Source of the DNA: Woeseia sp. | GTDB lineage: Bacteria > Pseudomonadota > Gammaproteobacteria > Steroidobacterales > Woeseiaceae | Assembly: GCA_013003155.1 (NCBI GenBank) | Contig: JABDKF010000014.1 | Span: forward strand, 1-35,103 | Length of the DNA stretch: 35,103 bases | Direction of reading: 5' to 3' | Part shown: positions 1-8,012 of the stretch, in pieces | How positions within the stretch are numbered: position 1 is the stretch's first letter | Layout: each line of letters opens with the position of its first letter | Made by a program: the position numbers and the translations under genes | Notes under the pieces: generated by a model | What the model saw: the letters and a program-made list of their open reading frames with translations, nothing else | What the model was told of the DNA's origin: nothing | The model's database searches: none

Positions 1-460
1 AGACCCTGTCAGCGCGGAATACGGTTTTAATCGCCCATTTGAAGAAGCCAGACATTTCCTCGTAGTCGAGGTCGAGGGCGTTGCCAAATTCACGAACGGC
101 GAGCGGAACGCGAAACAGCTTACAAAGGAACACCAGGAGGGGCCCAAAACCGACGGTCCCCGGGGTGGAAGAATGAAACGTCGCAACGTCGGCTCGCGGC
201 AGTGCACGCATCAGCCGGCCAATCACACGGAGCATTTGTACGGCATCGCGAAACAGCGATTTTTTGTGCGTCGCCCGTGACGTATCGATGACGCTGACGA
301 CCACGTCAGTGCGTTCCGAAAGCTCATTGGCCAGCTGTTGAAACAAGACGGTGGTGCCGCCATAAGGAGGCGGCAACGCACCGATCATGAGAATGTGAAT
401 CGCCTTTGCGTTGTCAGGGCGCTGGCGATCCGGCGTTTCGTCGCTCATCGTCAAGCTCAT
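1..460 (-). CDS. Glycosyltransferase, GT4-like N-terminal part (truncated by window edge)
   Basis: The frame opens with ATG at 460 (a second in-frame ATG is at 448) and is still open at base 1, so only about 153 residues are visible. Residues 21-35 (IHILMIGALPPPYGG) form a hydrophobic strand followed by a Pro/Gly-rich turn, typical of the N-terminal lobe of GT-B fold, GT4-type glycosyltransferases. HSSTPGTVG and VREFGNALD further on also fit that lobe. Such enzymes transfer a sugar from a nucleotide-sugar donor to a growing glycan at the cytoplasmic membrane. The gene lies 59 nt after the beta-helix gene in the same direction, in a polysaccharide-type neighbourhood. The start is weakly supported, with only an A-rich stretch in front of it. 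The donor-binding C-terminal lobe is outside the window, so the substrate cannot be predicted. Confidence 0.75.
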   Translation of the reverse strand, partial: MSLTMSDETPDRQRPDNAKAIHILMIGALPPPYGGTTVLFQQLANELSERTDVVVSVIDTSRATHKKSLFRDAVQMLRVIGRLMRALPRADVATFHSSTPGTVGFGPLLVFLCKLFRVPLAVREFGNALDLDYEEMSGFFKWAIKTVFRADRV

Positions 461-519
461 TTTTTATTTTTTCTTTGCAACGAGCCCGACTTTCTCGCCC
501 CGCACGGAACGAGAAAACG

Positions 520-1872
520 CTAATTGCCTGAGGTCATCATTACCGGAGGCTCCGGCTGCGCGATATAACTGCCGGTCCCGGATTCAAACGCGCCCGCGTC
601 GACGCTGCCCGACAAAAGGTCGCGTATATTGCCGTCAAAGTCGACCTGCGGCGCGATGGATGCCAAACCGTGTCCGATCGCTGCGCTGTTAGCGCCTATG
701 CGATAGTTATAGTTGCCTGGATCTGCAAAATCGAGGTCCGCGAAATCAGCATTCAATAGATTGTTTGATGTCGTTATCCACGAGCTGTAACTGCCAATTC
801 CTTCGTTACAGACCTTGTCGGTGATCGCAGTCGACTCTATTACGATGTTGTTCACGCAGAAGTTGCCGGAGAGGGGCGTCGTATAGCTACCTGACGGAAA
901 TCCGGAGTTCATAGACACAACAGATTTATCCGGTGGATTCGAGCCACTATTGTTAGGTTGGACAAACACGTTGTTGGCTATATAAAACCTGGGCTTGTCT
1001 GGGTTCTCAGGATTAATGAAGAGCGTAATCGGTTGACCCTGGTAGCCGTCCCAGGGTTGGCGCGAGGTGTTCGGGCCGAAGGTATTGTTAACAATCGTGT
1101 GGCTAAACTCACCGGCTGGCAAAACGCCGAAACCGTGTCCGTCCATTTTTATGCCATAACCGTGCGCGTTGTTATAAAACAGATTGTTTCTGATTACGTG
1201 TCCTTTACCTTTTGCGTAAATAGCGTGGTCGTGGCGGTATTGATGGCAATTGGCGTGGCCTTCCGCGTCACACTCCGCTGTCCAGACCCGGCCAGTATTG
1301 CGGAACACGTTTCTTTCAAAAAGTGTTCCATCCACATAGCGGCCAATGAAGACAGCGGTCTTACCGCCCGCATCGGTGTTTGTAATTTGACCCTTGCCGC
1401 AGCCATCGAAGTCATTGCCTATAATTTCAATGTCGCCGGTTGATCCGAGATTCTCAATCCACAGGCAGCTGGAAACCATGCCACGGAACGTTAGACCTTC
1501 AATACGAACGTGTCGGGAGGGGGCGATAATCATGATGCCGTATTGCTCATCGGTACGAGCAGGCCAGGCCCCAACTTGCGGCGAATGGCCGGGGTAGTTT
1601 CTGATGACAATCGGAGCACCCGGAGAACCGGCCGTAGTAAGACGTGCGATTTCGCCAATACCACCCGGACGAGGTCCCTGGCAAACGCCATTCATGACTT
1701 CAATTACCTGGCCAGCGGAAACGGCATTGAATGCCTGTTGCAATGCTTGAAACGGGTTGGCTTCCGTACCAACACTTGATCCCGTGTGATCGCAATCGAC
1801 GTAGTAGTCCGCCGCGAGCGAGTTCTGGCCTATGAAAAGACAAAAGACCAGTGCTGAAATGTAACTCTTCAT
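520..1872 (-). CDS. Secreted right-handed parallel beta-helix protein
   Basis: A longer frame runs up to 1977, but I start at ATG 1872. It has a good ribosome site (GAGGAAACC) and opens directly into a signal peptide (MKSYISALVFCLFIGQNSLAA), giving 450 residues. After cleavage the protein starts YYVDCDHTGSSVGTEANPF, the usual opening of pectate-lyase-like and DUF1565-type beta-helix proteins. Repeated Asn-rich turns follow (NDFDGC, RNVFRNTG, RNNLFYNNAHG, NNTFGPN, NNIVIES), as expected for a right-handed helix of about 25-residue coils. The end (VDFDGNIRD ... DAGAFES) resembles the choice-of-anchor-Q closing module. There is no PEP-CTERM anchor. Its position between a glycosyltransferase and an AsnB amidotransferase suggests a periplasmic polysaccharide lyase or epimerase, but no catalytic residue can be assigned. 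A hairpin (491-497 with 510-516) lies between this gene and the next. Confidence 0.8.
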   Translation of the reverse strand: MKSYISALVFCLFIGQNSLAADYYVDCDHTGSSVGTEANPFQALQQAFNAVSAGQVIEVMNGVCQGPRPGGIGEIARLTTAGSPGAPIVIRNYPGHSPQVGAWPARTDEQYGIMIIAPSRHVRIEGLTFRGMVSSCLWIENLGSTGDIEIIGNDFDGCGKGQITNTDAGGKTAVFIGRYVDGTLFERNVFRNTGRVWTAECDAEGHANCHQYRHDHAIYAKGKGHVIRNNLFYNNAHGYGIKMDGHGFGVLPAGEFSHTIVNNTFGPNTSRQPWDGYQGQPITLFINPENPDKPRFYIANNVFVQPNNSGSNPPDKSVVSMNSGFPSGSYTTPLSGNFCVNNIVIESTAITDKVCNEGIGSYSSWITTSNNLLNADFADLDFADPGNYNYRIGANSAAIGHGLASIAPQVDFDGNIRDLLSGSVDAGAFESGTGSYIAQPEPPVMMTSGN

Positions 1873-2287
1873 AGGTGGTTTCCTCGTTGAACGGTTCACA
1901 AGCTGTGAGCCGCCGGAAAGTCGCTTCGCGAAACGTCCAACGTTTCCAATGCGACTGCAGAATTTGGTGTTAAACATAGTAGATTACCTGTATTCGATAA
2001 TGTTCCGGTTAGCCATTGCACGCCCAACGCGAGTTCAATTAGCGCCGCCATTGCCCGAAAATCTATCACGCCCCAAAACCTGCCGATATAGCGCAAGTTT
2101 ACAGAATCCGAAAATGTTTTATCAAACTGTGACACGAGTCGCAAAGCAGTGTGTGATCTCGGTTTCGTAGTTTGTAATGCCAACGCGTTTATCATGCTCC
2201 TGCACCCGTCATTGGCGCACTTCGCGCGGGTATTCACGACTACAGGTGCAATTCATGCTAAAACTCCGGGTGTTTTATGTCTGCAAA
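1873..2287. other. Non-coding, AT-rich leader region of the beta-helix gene
   Basis: About 415 bp lie between the beta-helix gene and the asnB terminator. No frame here looks coding. The stretch is more AT-rich than its flanks and probably carries the minus-strand promoter for the beta-helix gene. A weak sigma54-like element, with GG and GC at the -24/-12 spacing, reads on the minus strand at 2027-2011 (see findings). Confidence 0.5.
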
Positions 2288-2318
2288 ATATAAAACTAAA
2301 ACCTGTAATTCACAGGTT
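2288..2318 (-). terminator. Rho-independent terminator overlapping the asnB stop codon
   Basis: AACCTGT (2300-2306) pairs with ACAGGTT (2312-2318) around a 5-nt loop. On the minus strand a T-rich run follows; on the plus strand ATTTTTTT follows, so it may work both ways. The asnB stop codon (2310-2312) sits in the loop and stem, so translation runs into the hairpin. Confidence 0.75.
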
Positions 2319-4208
2319 ATTTTTTTCGAACCATCTATTCAAGACGAGCATGCCCCACAAGTGCGTCGAGTTGTCTTTCTTTTGCGACAAAAACGCGTCG
2401 AGTTCAACGTTGACTGCTTTGTAATCGACATGCGAAAAAATAGGAGCGCTTTTATTTCGCAGTGTTCCCTTAACTTTTTCAATGTTCTGACTCATCATCG
2501 CTTGTATCGGCGGATTGAAGCCCCTCTTAGGCTGCCGCAAAATTTCTTTCGGAATCAGGTCAGCCGCGGCGTCGGCCAAAATAGGTTTGTTTCCTTTTAG
2601 CGACACCTTGTGTCGAGAATTTAGACTTAGCGTAAGTTCAACAAGTTCCTTGGCGAGAAACGGAACCCGCACCTCCAGTGAGTTTGACATGCTGGTTGTA
2701 TCGGCGCCGTGCAAAAGATTGTGCGGAATCCAGGAACTGAGATCCACCAGGCTGGCAGCGCGCAAAGGGTCGTCTTTGTGATCGGTGAACAGGTCTCGCA
2801 TGTTCAGAAAAAACCGGGTTTCAGGATCGGCATTCGGCAAAAACTTGGCAACCTGCTGACTGTTCAGATACGCGGTCCAATTCAAGAACGAATCCGCCAG
2901 CGGCATGGACGAGTTTTCGAGGAAGCCCCGCGCACGACGCTTGATGATTGCGAATTTCCCGGCTTCCGGAAACGCATTCACGGCACCCAGCGTGAGGCGC
3001 GTCAATGGGCCGGGCAGCGCGTTGAAGTAGCGCTTGTAGGTCAACGCTTTATGCCGCGGGTAACCGGACAGGATTTCGTCACCGCCGTCTCCGACGAGTG
3101 CCACACGGCAATGCTTCGATACGTTATTGAAAAGTCGCCAGGCGACGAGCGCCGTTGAATTGCCGTACGGCTGGTCAAAGGAGTTTGAAATGAGGTCGAT
3201 AGAGCCCTCGAGATCGAACTCTGATTCAAATTCGATCACTCGGCCTTTTATTTGCTGGTATTCCATCGCCGCCAGCGCCAGATGCGACTCATCGCCGCCG
3301 CCCACCATCTTGTGGCCTTTGTACGCGGCAGTGTAGGGATGAATCTTGTTACCGAGCCCCAGTTTCTTGATGAACCCGAGCAGGGCGTTGGAATCCAGAC
3401 CGCCGCTCAAGAGTAGAGCAACGGGCACATCGGCAATCATCCGCGTTTCCATCGTGCGGGTCATTGCCGCATAGAATGCATCGACGGTGTCTTTGTAGCT
3501 TAAACCACGATGTTTTTCGAAATCGAGACCGGCAAGGTCGTAGTACCGTGCGACGCGGGCCGAATTTTCCCTCAGGCTGATTTCCATCGCGTGACCCGGC
3601 GGCAATTCACGAATGTTGTCGTACAGGGTTTGCGGCGACGGTACGTATAAAAATCTCAGGTAGTTGGACAACGCTTCAACGTTGACTGAGCCTTTGGGAA
3701 CCAGCCCGAGCATGGCTTTTATTTCCGATGCGAAGACGAAATTCAGCTCACCCGCTGTTTTCTCAGCAAAGTAAAAAAACGGTTTCTCTCCAAGATGATC
3801 GCGTGCGCAGAGGAGCTTGCTGTTTTTTACATCGTACAGCGCGAATGCAAACATACCGTCCAGCCGGTTGATGCCGTCCATGCCGTGCTTCGCCAGCCAG
3901 TACAGCAGCACCTCGGTGTCGGAGTCAGTAGCAAAGGTCTGGCCAGAGCACTCCAGCTCCACCTTCAGCTCTTTGAAGTTATAAATTTCGCCGTTGAAGG
4001 TCAGAATATAGTTGCCGCAGGATGACTTGAAAGGTTGATTGCTGCGTTCGTGCAAATCAATAATTCGCAACCGCGTATGCGCCAAAGACAGCCGCTCGTC
4101 GTGAAACGTGACGTGGTGGGAATTGTCCGGGCCGCGATGTTGCAGCCGATCGCGCATGATCTCAATTTTCTCGTAGTTCTTTCCAAGGATTCCTGCGATT
4201 CCGCACAT
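2310..4208 (-). CDS. asnB: AsnB-type glutamine amidotransferase (asparagine synthase family, exopolysaccharide type)
   Basis: This 632-residue protein has the full two-domain architecture of glutamine-hydrolysing asparagine synthases. The N-terminal class II glutaminase domain has the nucleophile Cys2 right after Met1, RGPDNS (25-30), FNGEIYNF (71-78) and ARDHLGEKPFFY (135-146). The synthetase domain has the ATP pyrophosphatase loop SGGLDS (268-273) and GDGGDE (373-378). The family hydrolyses glutamine and passes ammonia through a tunnel to an adenylated carboxylate. Proteins of this length beside glycosyltransferases are usually polysaccharide-locus amidotransferases, such as the XrtA/PEP-CTERM-linked type, rather than housekeeping asparagine synthetase. 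That reading is inferred from context and is supported by prsR at 11832. The ATG at 4208 is preceded by only a weak ribosome site. Confidence 0.88.
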   Translation of the reverse strand: MCGIAGILGKNYEKIEIMRDRLQHRGPDNSHHVTFHDERLSLAHTRLRIIDLHERSNQPFKSSCGNYILTFNGEIYNFKELKVELECSGQTFATDSDTEVLLYWLAKHGMDGINRLDGMFAFALYDVKNSKLLCARDHLGEKPFFYFAEKTAGELNFVFASEIKAMLGLVPKGSVNVEALSNYLRFLYVPSPQTLYDNIRELPPGHAMEISLRENSARVARYYDLAGLDFEKHRGLSYKDTVDAFYAAMTRTMETRMIADVPVALLLSGGLDSNALLGFIKKLGLGNKIHPYTAAYKGHKMVGGGDESHLALAAMEYQQIKGRVIEFESEFDLEGSIDLISNSFDQPYGNSTALVAWRLFNNVSKHCRVALVGDGGDEILSGYPRHKALTYKRYFNALPGPLTRLTLGAVNAFPEAGKFAIIKRRARGFLENSSMPLADSFLNWTAYLNSQQVAKFLPNADPETRFFLNMRDLFTDHKDDPLRAASLVDLSSWIPHNLLHGADTTSMSNSLEVRVPFLAKELVELTLSLNSRHKVSLKGNKPILADAAADLIPKEILRQPKRGFNPPIQAMMSQNIEKVKGTLRNKSAPIFSHVDYKAVNVELDAFLSQKKDNSTHLWGMLVLNRWFEKNNL

Positions 4209-4686
4209 ATGACGTTCCAGTACAAGCTGTTAGGAGCCGGTGGGCTCAATTGGATGGTATACCTGAGCGCAAGCGTATCCCAGGTGGGCCCCCGAACCCG
4301 AGGCATAGTTCACGATGACGGATTTTCAGTCGACCAATTCCTGCACGTTAAGGCACTTGCAACTGAAAAAGGCCGGCGCAGTTAACGATCGAGCCGTTGC
4401 CCGGTTCACAATAGACCAGTTTTACGCAGCGGAGGGGGAAAGAGCTTATCGGTGACCGGCTATGCCCGCAAGATGACTAGACCAGACAGTTGACCAGGGC
4501 GGAAACAGAGCACTCGTTATCTCCAGATCAATTTGACTGCGACGAAGGTGTTTTTGTTGCCAAACAAAACTACGGGCACGGAAATCGAAAACGGGCAGGA
4601 ACGCCGGATGCCGTTGACATCGAATTGATCCGAAACGGGGTGACGTATCTGGTAACATTCCCAACCCCTCAAACCTGTGAGCAGTG
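4209..4686. other. Divergent intergenic region between asnB and gltX
   Basis: About 478 bp separate two divergently transcribed genes and should hold both promoters. Short frames on both strands have no recognisable domain, and the one running into gltX (4490-4687) has no family signature. I could not pick convincing -35/-10 pairs. Confidence 0.4.
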
Positions 4687-6096
4687 ATGACCGTTCGCAC
4701 TCGATTTGCCCCCAGTCCCACCGGCGTTCTACATCTCGGTAGCGTGCGCACCGCGTTATTTTCCTGGCTGTATGCGCGGCGCTTCAAAGGTGAGTTCATT
4801 CTGCGGATCGAGGACACCGACAAGGCAAGATCAACCCAGGAAAATGTGTCGGCGATACTTGAGGGAATCTCCTGGCTTGGCCTCGATGTTGACGACGGAC
4901 CACACCACCAGTCGCAGCGCTTCGTACGCTATTTGGAAGTCGCGGAAAAATGGTTGGAGCAGGGCAAGGCGTATCGCTGCGATTGCAGCAGGCAGAAACT
5001 GGAAGAACGGCGCGCAGCACAAATTGCCAGCGGTGGAAAAGTGGGCTATGACGGCCGCTGCCGCGATCGCGCAATCAGCGCTGACGCGGTGGATTCTGTT
5101 GTTCGATTCAAAAATCCCCTCGAGGGGCAGGTTGTCGTTGAAGACGCCGTTCGGGGCGAAGTTGTCTTCGAGAATTCGCAGCTTGACGACCTCGTTATTG
5201 TTCGCTCGGATCAGACACCAACTTATAATTTTTGCGTGGTCATCGATGATTCCGACATGCGAATTTCTCATGTCATTCGCGGTGACGATCACTTGAACAA
5301 CACGCCGAGGCAGATAAACATGCTCCGTGCGCTGCGGGTTGAGCTTCCCGTTTACGCGCATCTCCCGATGATCCTGGGTCCTGATGGGGCCAAGCTTTCG
5401 AAACGGCACGGCGCTGTAGACATCCGCGAATACAAGGAACAGGGGTATTTGCCGGAGGCGATGCTGAATTACCTGGTGCGTCTCGGCTGGTCGCACGGTG
5501 ATCAAGAATTGTTTGCCGTTGACGAGATGATCCGGCTATTCGATATAACGGATGTCAATCAATCTGCGTCATCTTTTAACCCAGAAAAGCTCCTCTGGCT
5601 TAATCAACAGCACATCAAGACTGGCAACGCCGCGGGGGTTGCCGATCAGCTCGTGCCGTACCTTGTGCAGGCCGGTCTGGATCCGGCAAAGGGTCCGAAT
5701 CCAGAGGACGTTGTTATTGCTTACAGGGAACGTGCTGAGACGCTCAAAGAGATGGCGGCCAGTGCTCGCTATTGTTACGAGGATTTTGATGCTATCGATC
5801 CGAAGGCGGCCAAGAAAAACCTCAGACCGGTGGTGCTTGAGCCGCTCAGGGAGGTGCGGGAGAAACTCTCGGATCTCGACGACTGGAGCGGCGAGGCCAT
5901 CGCTGCGGCGATTCAGGAGGTGGCCGCCAGCTTTGAGATAAATATGGGCAAGCTGGGTCAACCCATTCGGGTAGCTGTGACCGGTGGCGCCGTGTCGCCG
6001 CCAATCGATGTCACCGTCCAGCTCGTTGGCAAGAAGCGAGTTCTCGAGCGACTGGACGCAGCCATCACCTTCATAGAAGAGAGAGCCGCCGCTTAA
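4687..6096 (+). CDS. gltX: Glutamyl-tRNA synthetase
   Basis: This class I aminoacyl-tRNA synthetase charges tRNA-Glu with glutamate in the cytoplasm. It has 469 residues, matching the E. coli enzyme of about 471. Visible signatures are RFAPSPTGVLHLGSVRTA with the HIGH-type motif HLGS (16-19), a zinc-type cluster with Cys98, Cys100, Tyr121 and Cys125, the conserved TPTYNFCVVIDD and HVIRGDDHLNNTPRQ blocks, and the KMSKS-type loop KLSKR (236-240). The anticodon-binding helical domain follows (LVRLGWSHGDQELF, LLWLNQQHI). The frame could begin at GTG 4684, but the adjacent ATG at 4687 gives the family's usual N-terminus. A tRNA-Glu gene lies about 1.5 kb downstream with a methyltransferase gene between them. 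Confidence 0.98.
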   Translation: MTVRTRFAPSPTGVLHLGSVRTALFSWLYARRFKGEFILRIEDTDKARSTQENVSAILEGISWLGLDVDDGPHHQSQRFVRYLEVAEKWLEQGKAYRCDCSRQKLEERRAAQIASGGKVGYDGRCRDRAISADAVDSVVRFKNPLEGQVVVEDAVRGEVVFENSQLDDLVIVRSDQTPTYNFCVVIDDSDMRISHVIRGDDHLNNTPRQINMLRALRVELPVYAHLPMILGPDGAKLSKRHGAVDIREYKEQGYLPEAMLNYLVRLGWSHGDQELFAVDEMIRLFDITDVNQSASSFNPEKLLWLNQQHIKTGNAAGVADQLVPYLVQAGLDPAKGPNPEDVVIAYRERAETLKEMAASARYCYEDFDAIDPKAAKKNLRPVVLEPLREVREKLSDLDDWSGEAIAAAIQEVAASFEINMGKLGQPIRVAVTGGAVSPPIDVTVQLVGKKRVLERLDAAITFIEERAAA

Positions 6097-6151
6097 GACC
6101 GGACTGGGGCGCAAGCGAAGTAGACCGTTCGGAATGCCGTCGTGATCTGGC

Positions 6152-6180
6152 TCTACCCGCTGCAAGATACCTCGGGTAGA
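6152..6180. terminator. Inverted repeat between convergent gltX and methyltransferase genes
   Basis: TCTACCCG (6152-6159) and CGGGTAGA (6173-6180) form a perfect 8-bp stem around a 13-nt loop in the 98-bp gap between two converging genes. No T-run follows, so a terminator role is tentative. Confidence 0.35.
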
Positions 6181-6194
6181 CCCTCGTAGCGTTC

Positions 6195-7037
6195 TCAGGG
6201 CTTTCGATAGATGCCGACGACACTGGGGCTGAATCTCTTCATTCCCTTTGCCGGGAGCAGCACACGTGCTGGACGGCCGAAAGCGGACATCGAGTAGTTG
6301 AGCAGGTTGTATCTAAAGCTGCTCATTTGATTTCTTATCGCGGCCCACGGCGTCAGCATATGCTTGTCATATTTGCCCCGGTATTCCGCCGCCATCAGAA
6401 TCTCCAGGCCCGCCGCTTCGTGGATATGGTCAAATTCTTTCTTGTCGTAGGGAACGTGCTGCGACCACAGCTCAGGGTCGTATTTTTTCATCAGTCCGGC
6501 GTTCAGGAGATGCAAATTCGGAATCTGGGATAGAACTAGTCCGCCCGGTTTCAGCGCGACGTTTGCGAGCTTGATAATCTTTTCCGCGTCTTTGAAGTGT
6601 TCCAGGAATCCGAACGAGCAAATAACATCGAATGATTCTTCAATAGACTTCCAATCAAACGCGAATATGTCATCGCAATACAATTCCGGTTCTGTCGGAG
6701 CAGACGCAGCGAGGCTTTTGCGCGTCTTGTCGATGCTCTCCTGGTGGTAATCAATGCCGCCTACCGTCCAGCCGCGGCGGGCGGAGGCCTTCAGGAACTG
6801 GCTGCCACCGCAACCCAGCTCAAAGATTCGGCAGGGACCAGGTTGTCGGTGCTGATCCAGCAAATTCATAAACCGGTCAATGTAGACCTTCAGGTTTGGC
6901 TGGATCTGCGTCTTGTCGCGGTGATAGGCATCCCACGTGCTTTTCTTGGAGACCGCTCCGGTCCCAGCTACTTCTTGTTCCATTTGAGATAAGTTCCAGT
7001 GTGCTAAAACAGAACCAGTTTCTGGCTTCGCCTGCAT
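6195..7037 (-). CDS. Class I SAM-dependent methyltransferase
   Basis: This 280-residue protein has a Rossmann-type methyltransferase core. Motif I is IFELGCGGSQFL (71-82), followed by the acidic end of strand 2 (GGIDY, 93-97), a CDDIFAFDW segment (121-129) and FDVICSFGFLEHFKD (136-150), the usual motif IV/post-motif region of Methyltransf_11/23 enzymes. The substrate cannot be read from the sequence. The C-terminal part (SSFRYNLLNYSMSAFGRP) resembles small-molecule or glycan methyltransferases found near polysaccharide loci, which is only suggestive. The ATG at 7037 lacks a clear ribosome site, and an internal ATG at residue 19 is possible. The gene lies opposite to gltX and to the tRNA genes, between them. 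Confidence 0.85.
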   Translation of the reverse strand: MQAKPETGSVLAHWNLSQMEQEVAGTGAVSKKSTWDAYHRDKTQIQPNLKVYIDRFMNLLDQHRQPGPCRIFELGCGGSQFLKASARRGWTVGGIDYHQESIDKTRKSLAASAPTEPELYCDDIFAFDWKSIEESFDVICSFGFLEHFKDAEKIIKLANVALKPGGLVLSQIPNLHLLNAGLMKKYDPELWSQHVPYDKKEFDHIHEAAGLEILMAAEYRGKYDKHMLTPWAAIRNQMSSFRYNLLNYSMSAFGRPARVLLPAKGMKRFSPSVVGIYRKP

Positions 7038-7443
7038 TACGACGTAACGAGACTCTCGTCGAGTGGTGTTTGGTGAAACCTAACAGGTCGTGCGCCGCGA
7101 CGTAGTGAACCAGGTCAAGCAACCGACAATGCAGGTTTGGCTCACGGCAAAAGCGGAAGCATTCTATCAGAATGAACACATCGGCCGAAATATTCCGGAT
7201 TTGCGAGATGGCCTGCACCGATACCAAGGCCTTTGCATCTACTATTCGTATTCTCGGACGTTTTACGCGCAATGTTCGATACGATATTGTCGGGCCTGAC
7301 GCAGTTTTTCGACCGTTGCGCGGTAAGGGTTTCTCAGGACAGGGCTTGCCTCGTCCGCGATCAATTAATCCACTGGCTAGGATTTTCCCGTGCGCATCGC
7401 TCCGCCGTCCTGGGTTCGACGGCCGATGAGTCCTCGAGATTCT
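7038..7443. other. Non-coding region upstream of the methyltransferase and tRNA promoter
   Basis: About 400 bp before the tRNA promoter. An open minus-strand frame crosses it (6877-7449), but its N-terminal part is Arg/Pro/Ser-rich and its C-terminal part overlaps the methyltransferase in another frame, so I do not call a gene. The stretch should carry the methyltransferase promoter. Confidence 0.4.
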
Positions 7444-7472
7444 TGACACTGCCTGCGGTCAAACCTATAGTG
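7444..7472 (+). promoter_or_regulatory. Sigma70 promoter of the tRNA-Ala/tRNA-Glu operon
   Basis: A perfect -35 box TTGACA (7444-7449), a 17-nt spacer and the -10 box TATAGT (7467-7472) are followed by a GC-rich discriminator (GCGCGCC). The first tRNA begins 13 nt after the -10 box. A GC-rich discriminator is typical of stable-RNA promoters under stringent control. Confidence 0.85.
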
Positions 7473-7485
7473 CGCGCCTCCGTTG

Positions 7486-7560
<75 letters not shown>

Positions 7561-7583
7561 AGTCCTGCCGGGAACAATTCCAA

Positions 7584-7659
7584 GTCCCCATCGTCTAGAG
7601 GCCTAGGACACCGCCCTTTCACGGCGGTAACAGGGGTTCGAATCCCCTTGGGGACGCCA
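7584..7659 (+). tRNA. tRNA-Glu (anticodon TTC)
   Basis: Acceptor stem GTCCCCA/TGGGGAC, discriminator G and encoded CCA (7657-7659). The anticodon stem CCGCC/GGCGG encloses CTTTCAC, giving anticodon TTC. It starts 23 nt after tRNA-Ala. The last 20 bases of the gene region (7641-7660) recur downstream as part of a tandem array. Confidence 0.97.
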
Positions 7660-7705
7660 ACTCAAAAAAAAGCACCCGCCAAACGCGGGTGCTTTTTTTT
7701 GAGTT
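7659..7705 (+). terminator. Rho-independent terminator of the tRNA operon (repeat unit 1)
   Basis: A perfect 21-bp inverted repeat around a 5-nt loop: the core GCACCCGC (7672-7679) pairs with GCGGGTGC (7685-7692), with eight A before and eight T after. It can stop transcription in either direction. It lies directly at the end of tRNA-Glu. Confidence 0.93.
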
Positions 7706-7842
7706 GGCCGCAAGGCGAGTGGAGGCAAACCCTCGGGTTCGACAAAACGCGCCAGCGTTTTAGACGCACGCAGTGCGCCCCGCAGGGGTGAGAATCGCCC
7801 AACGGCGATCCGAATCAATCCCCTTGGATATTACAACTTACT

Positions 7843-7872
7843 AAAAAGTACCCGCCTTGCGCGGGTATTTTT
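7843..7872. terminator. Second terminator hairpin (repeat unit 2)
   Basis: TACCCGC (7849-7855) pairs with GCGGGTA (7861-7867), flanked by an A-rich and a T-rich run with one bulged G. It lies 176 bp after the first terminator at the same place in the repeat unit. On the minus strand it is placed to end bfr transcription. Confidence 0.75.
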
Positions 7873-8012
7873 AAATGAGCTCGCCGCAGGCGAGTGGAGG
7901 CAAACCCCCGAGTTCGACAAAGCGCGCGAGCGTCTTGGACGCACGCAGTGCGCCGCGCAGGGGCGAGGATCGCCCCAAGTCGACCCGAATAATTCCCTTG
8001 GGGACGCCAAGA

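Larger units (their letters stand above)
7641..8010 (+). repeat. Tandem array of about 175-bp units seeded by the tRNA-Glu 3' end
   Basis: Three copies of the tRNA-Glu 3' end occur at 7641-7660 (the gene itself), 7817-7827 (11 matching bases, then divergence) and 7991-8010 (19 of 20 bases, including CCA). Spacing is 176 and 174 bp. Between them the units align throughout: a hairpin terminator at 7659-7705 and again at 7843-7872, then a conserved block at 7707-7800 and 7883-7976 with GCGAGTGGAGGCAAACCC, GTTCGACAAA and GACGCACGCAGTGCGCC. Copies differ by scattered substitutions, so the duplication is not recent. Unit 1 contains a perfect 7-bp hairpin (AAAACGC/GCGTTTT) that is partly kept in unit 2. 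The array ends 2 bp before the bfr stop codon. The layout recalls the E. coli tyrT repeats. Confidence 0.85.

Noticed and set aside
4490-4687. 65-residue plus-strand frame leading into gltX
   Set aside because: No ribosome site, no recognisable domain, and it overlaps only the first base of gltX; it lies where promoters are expected.
6877-7449. 190-residue minus-strand frame before the methyltransferase
   Set aside because: Its middle part looks mildly protein-like, but the start is Arg/Pro/Ser-rich, the end overlaps the methyltransferase in another frame, and it crosses the tRNA promoter. No domain recognised.
7603-7818. 71-residue minus-strand frame across tRNA-Glu and the first repeat unit
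   Set aside because: It is the antisense translation of tRNA-Glu, the terminator and the repeat block; such frames are a known source of spurious gene calls.
7641-8010. Repeat array as a prophage or island attachment site, or as CRISPR
   Set aside because: A tRNA 3' end duplicated downstream can mark integration, but there is no integrase and only about 150 bp of array sequence between copies. The units are far too long and too few for CRISPR.
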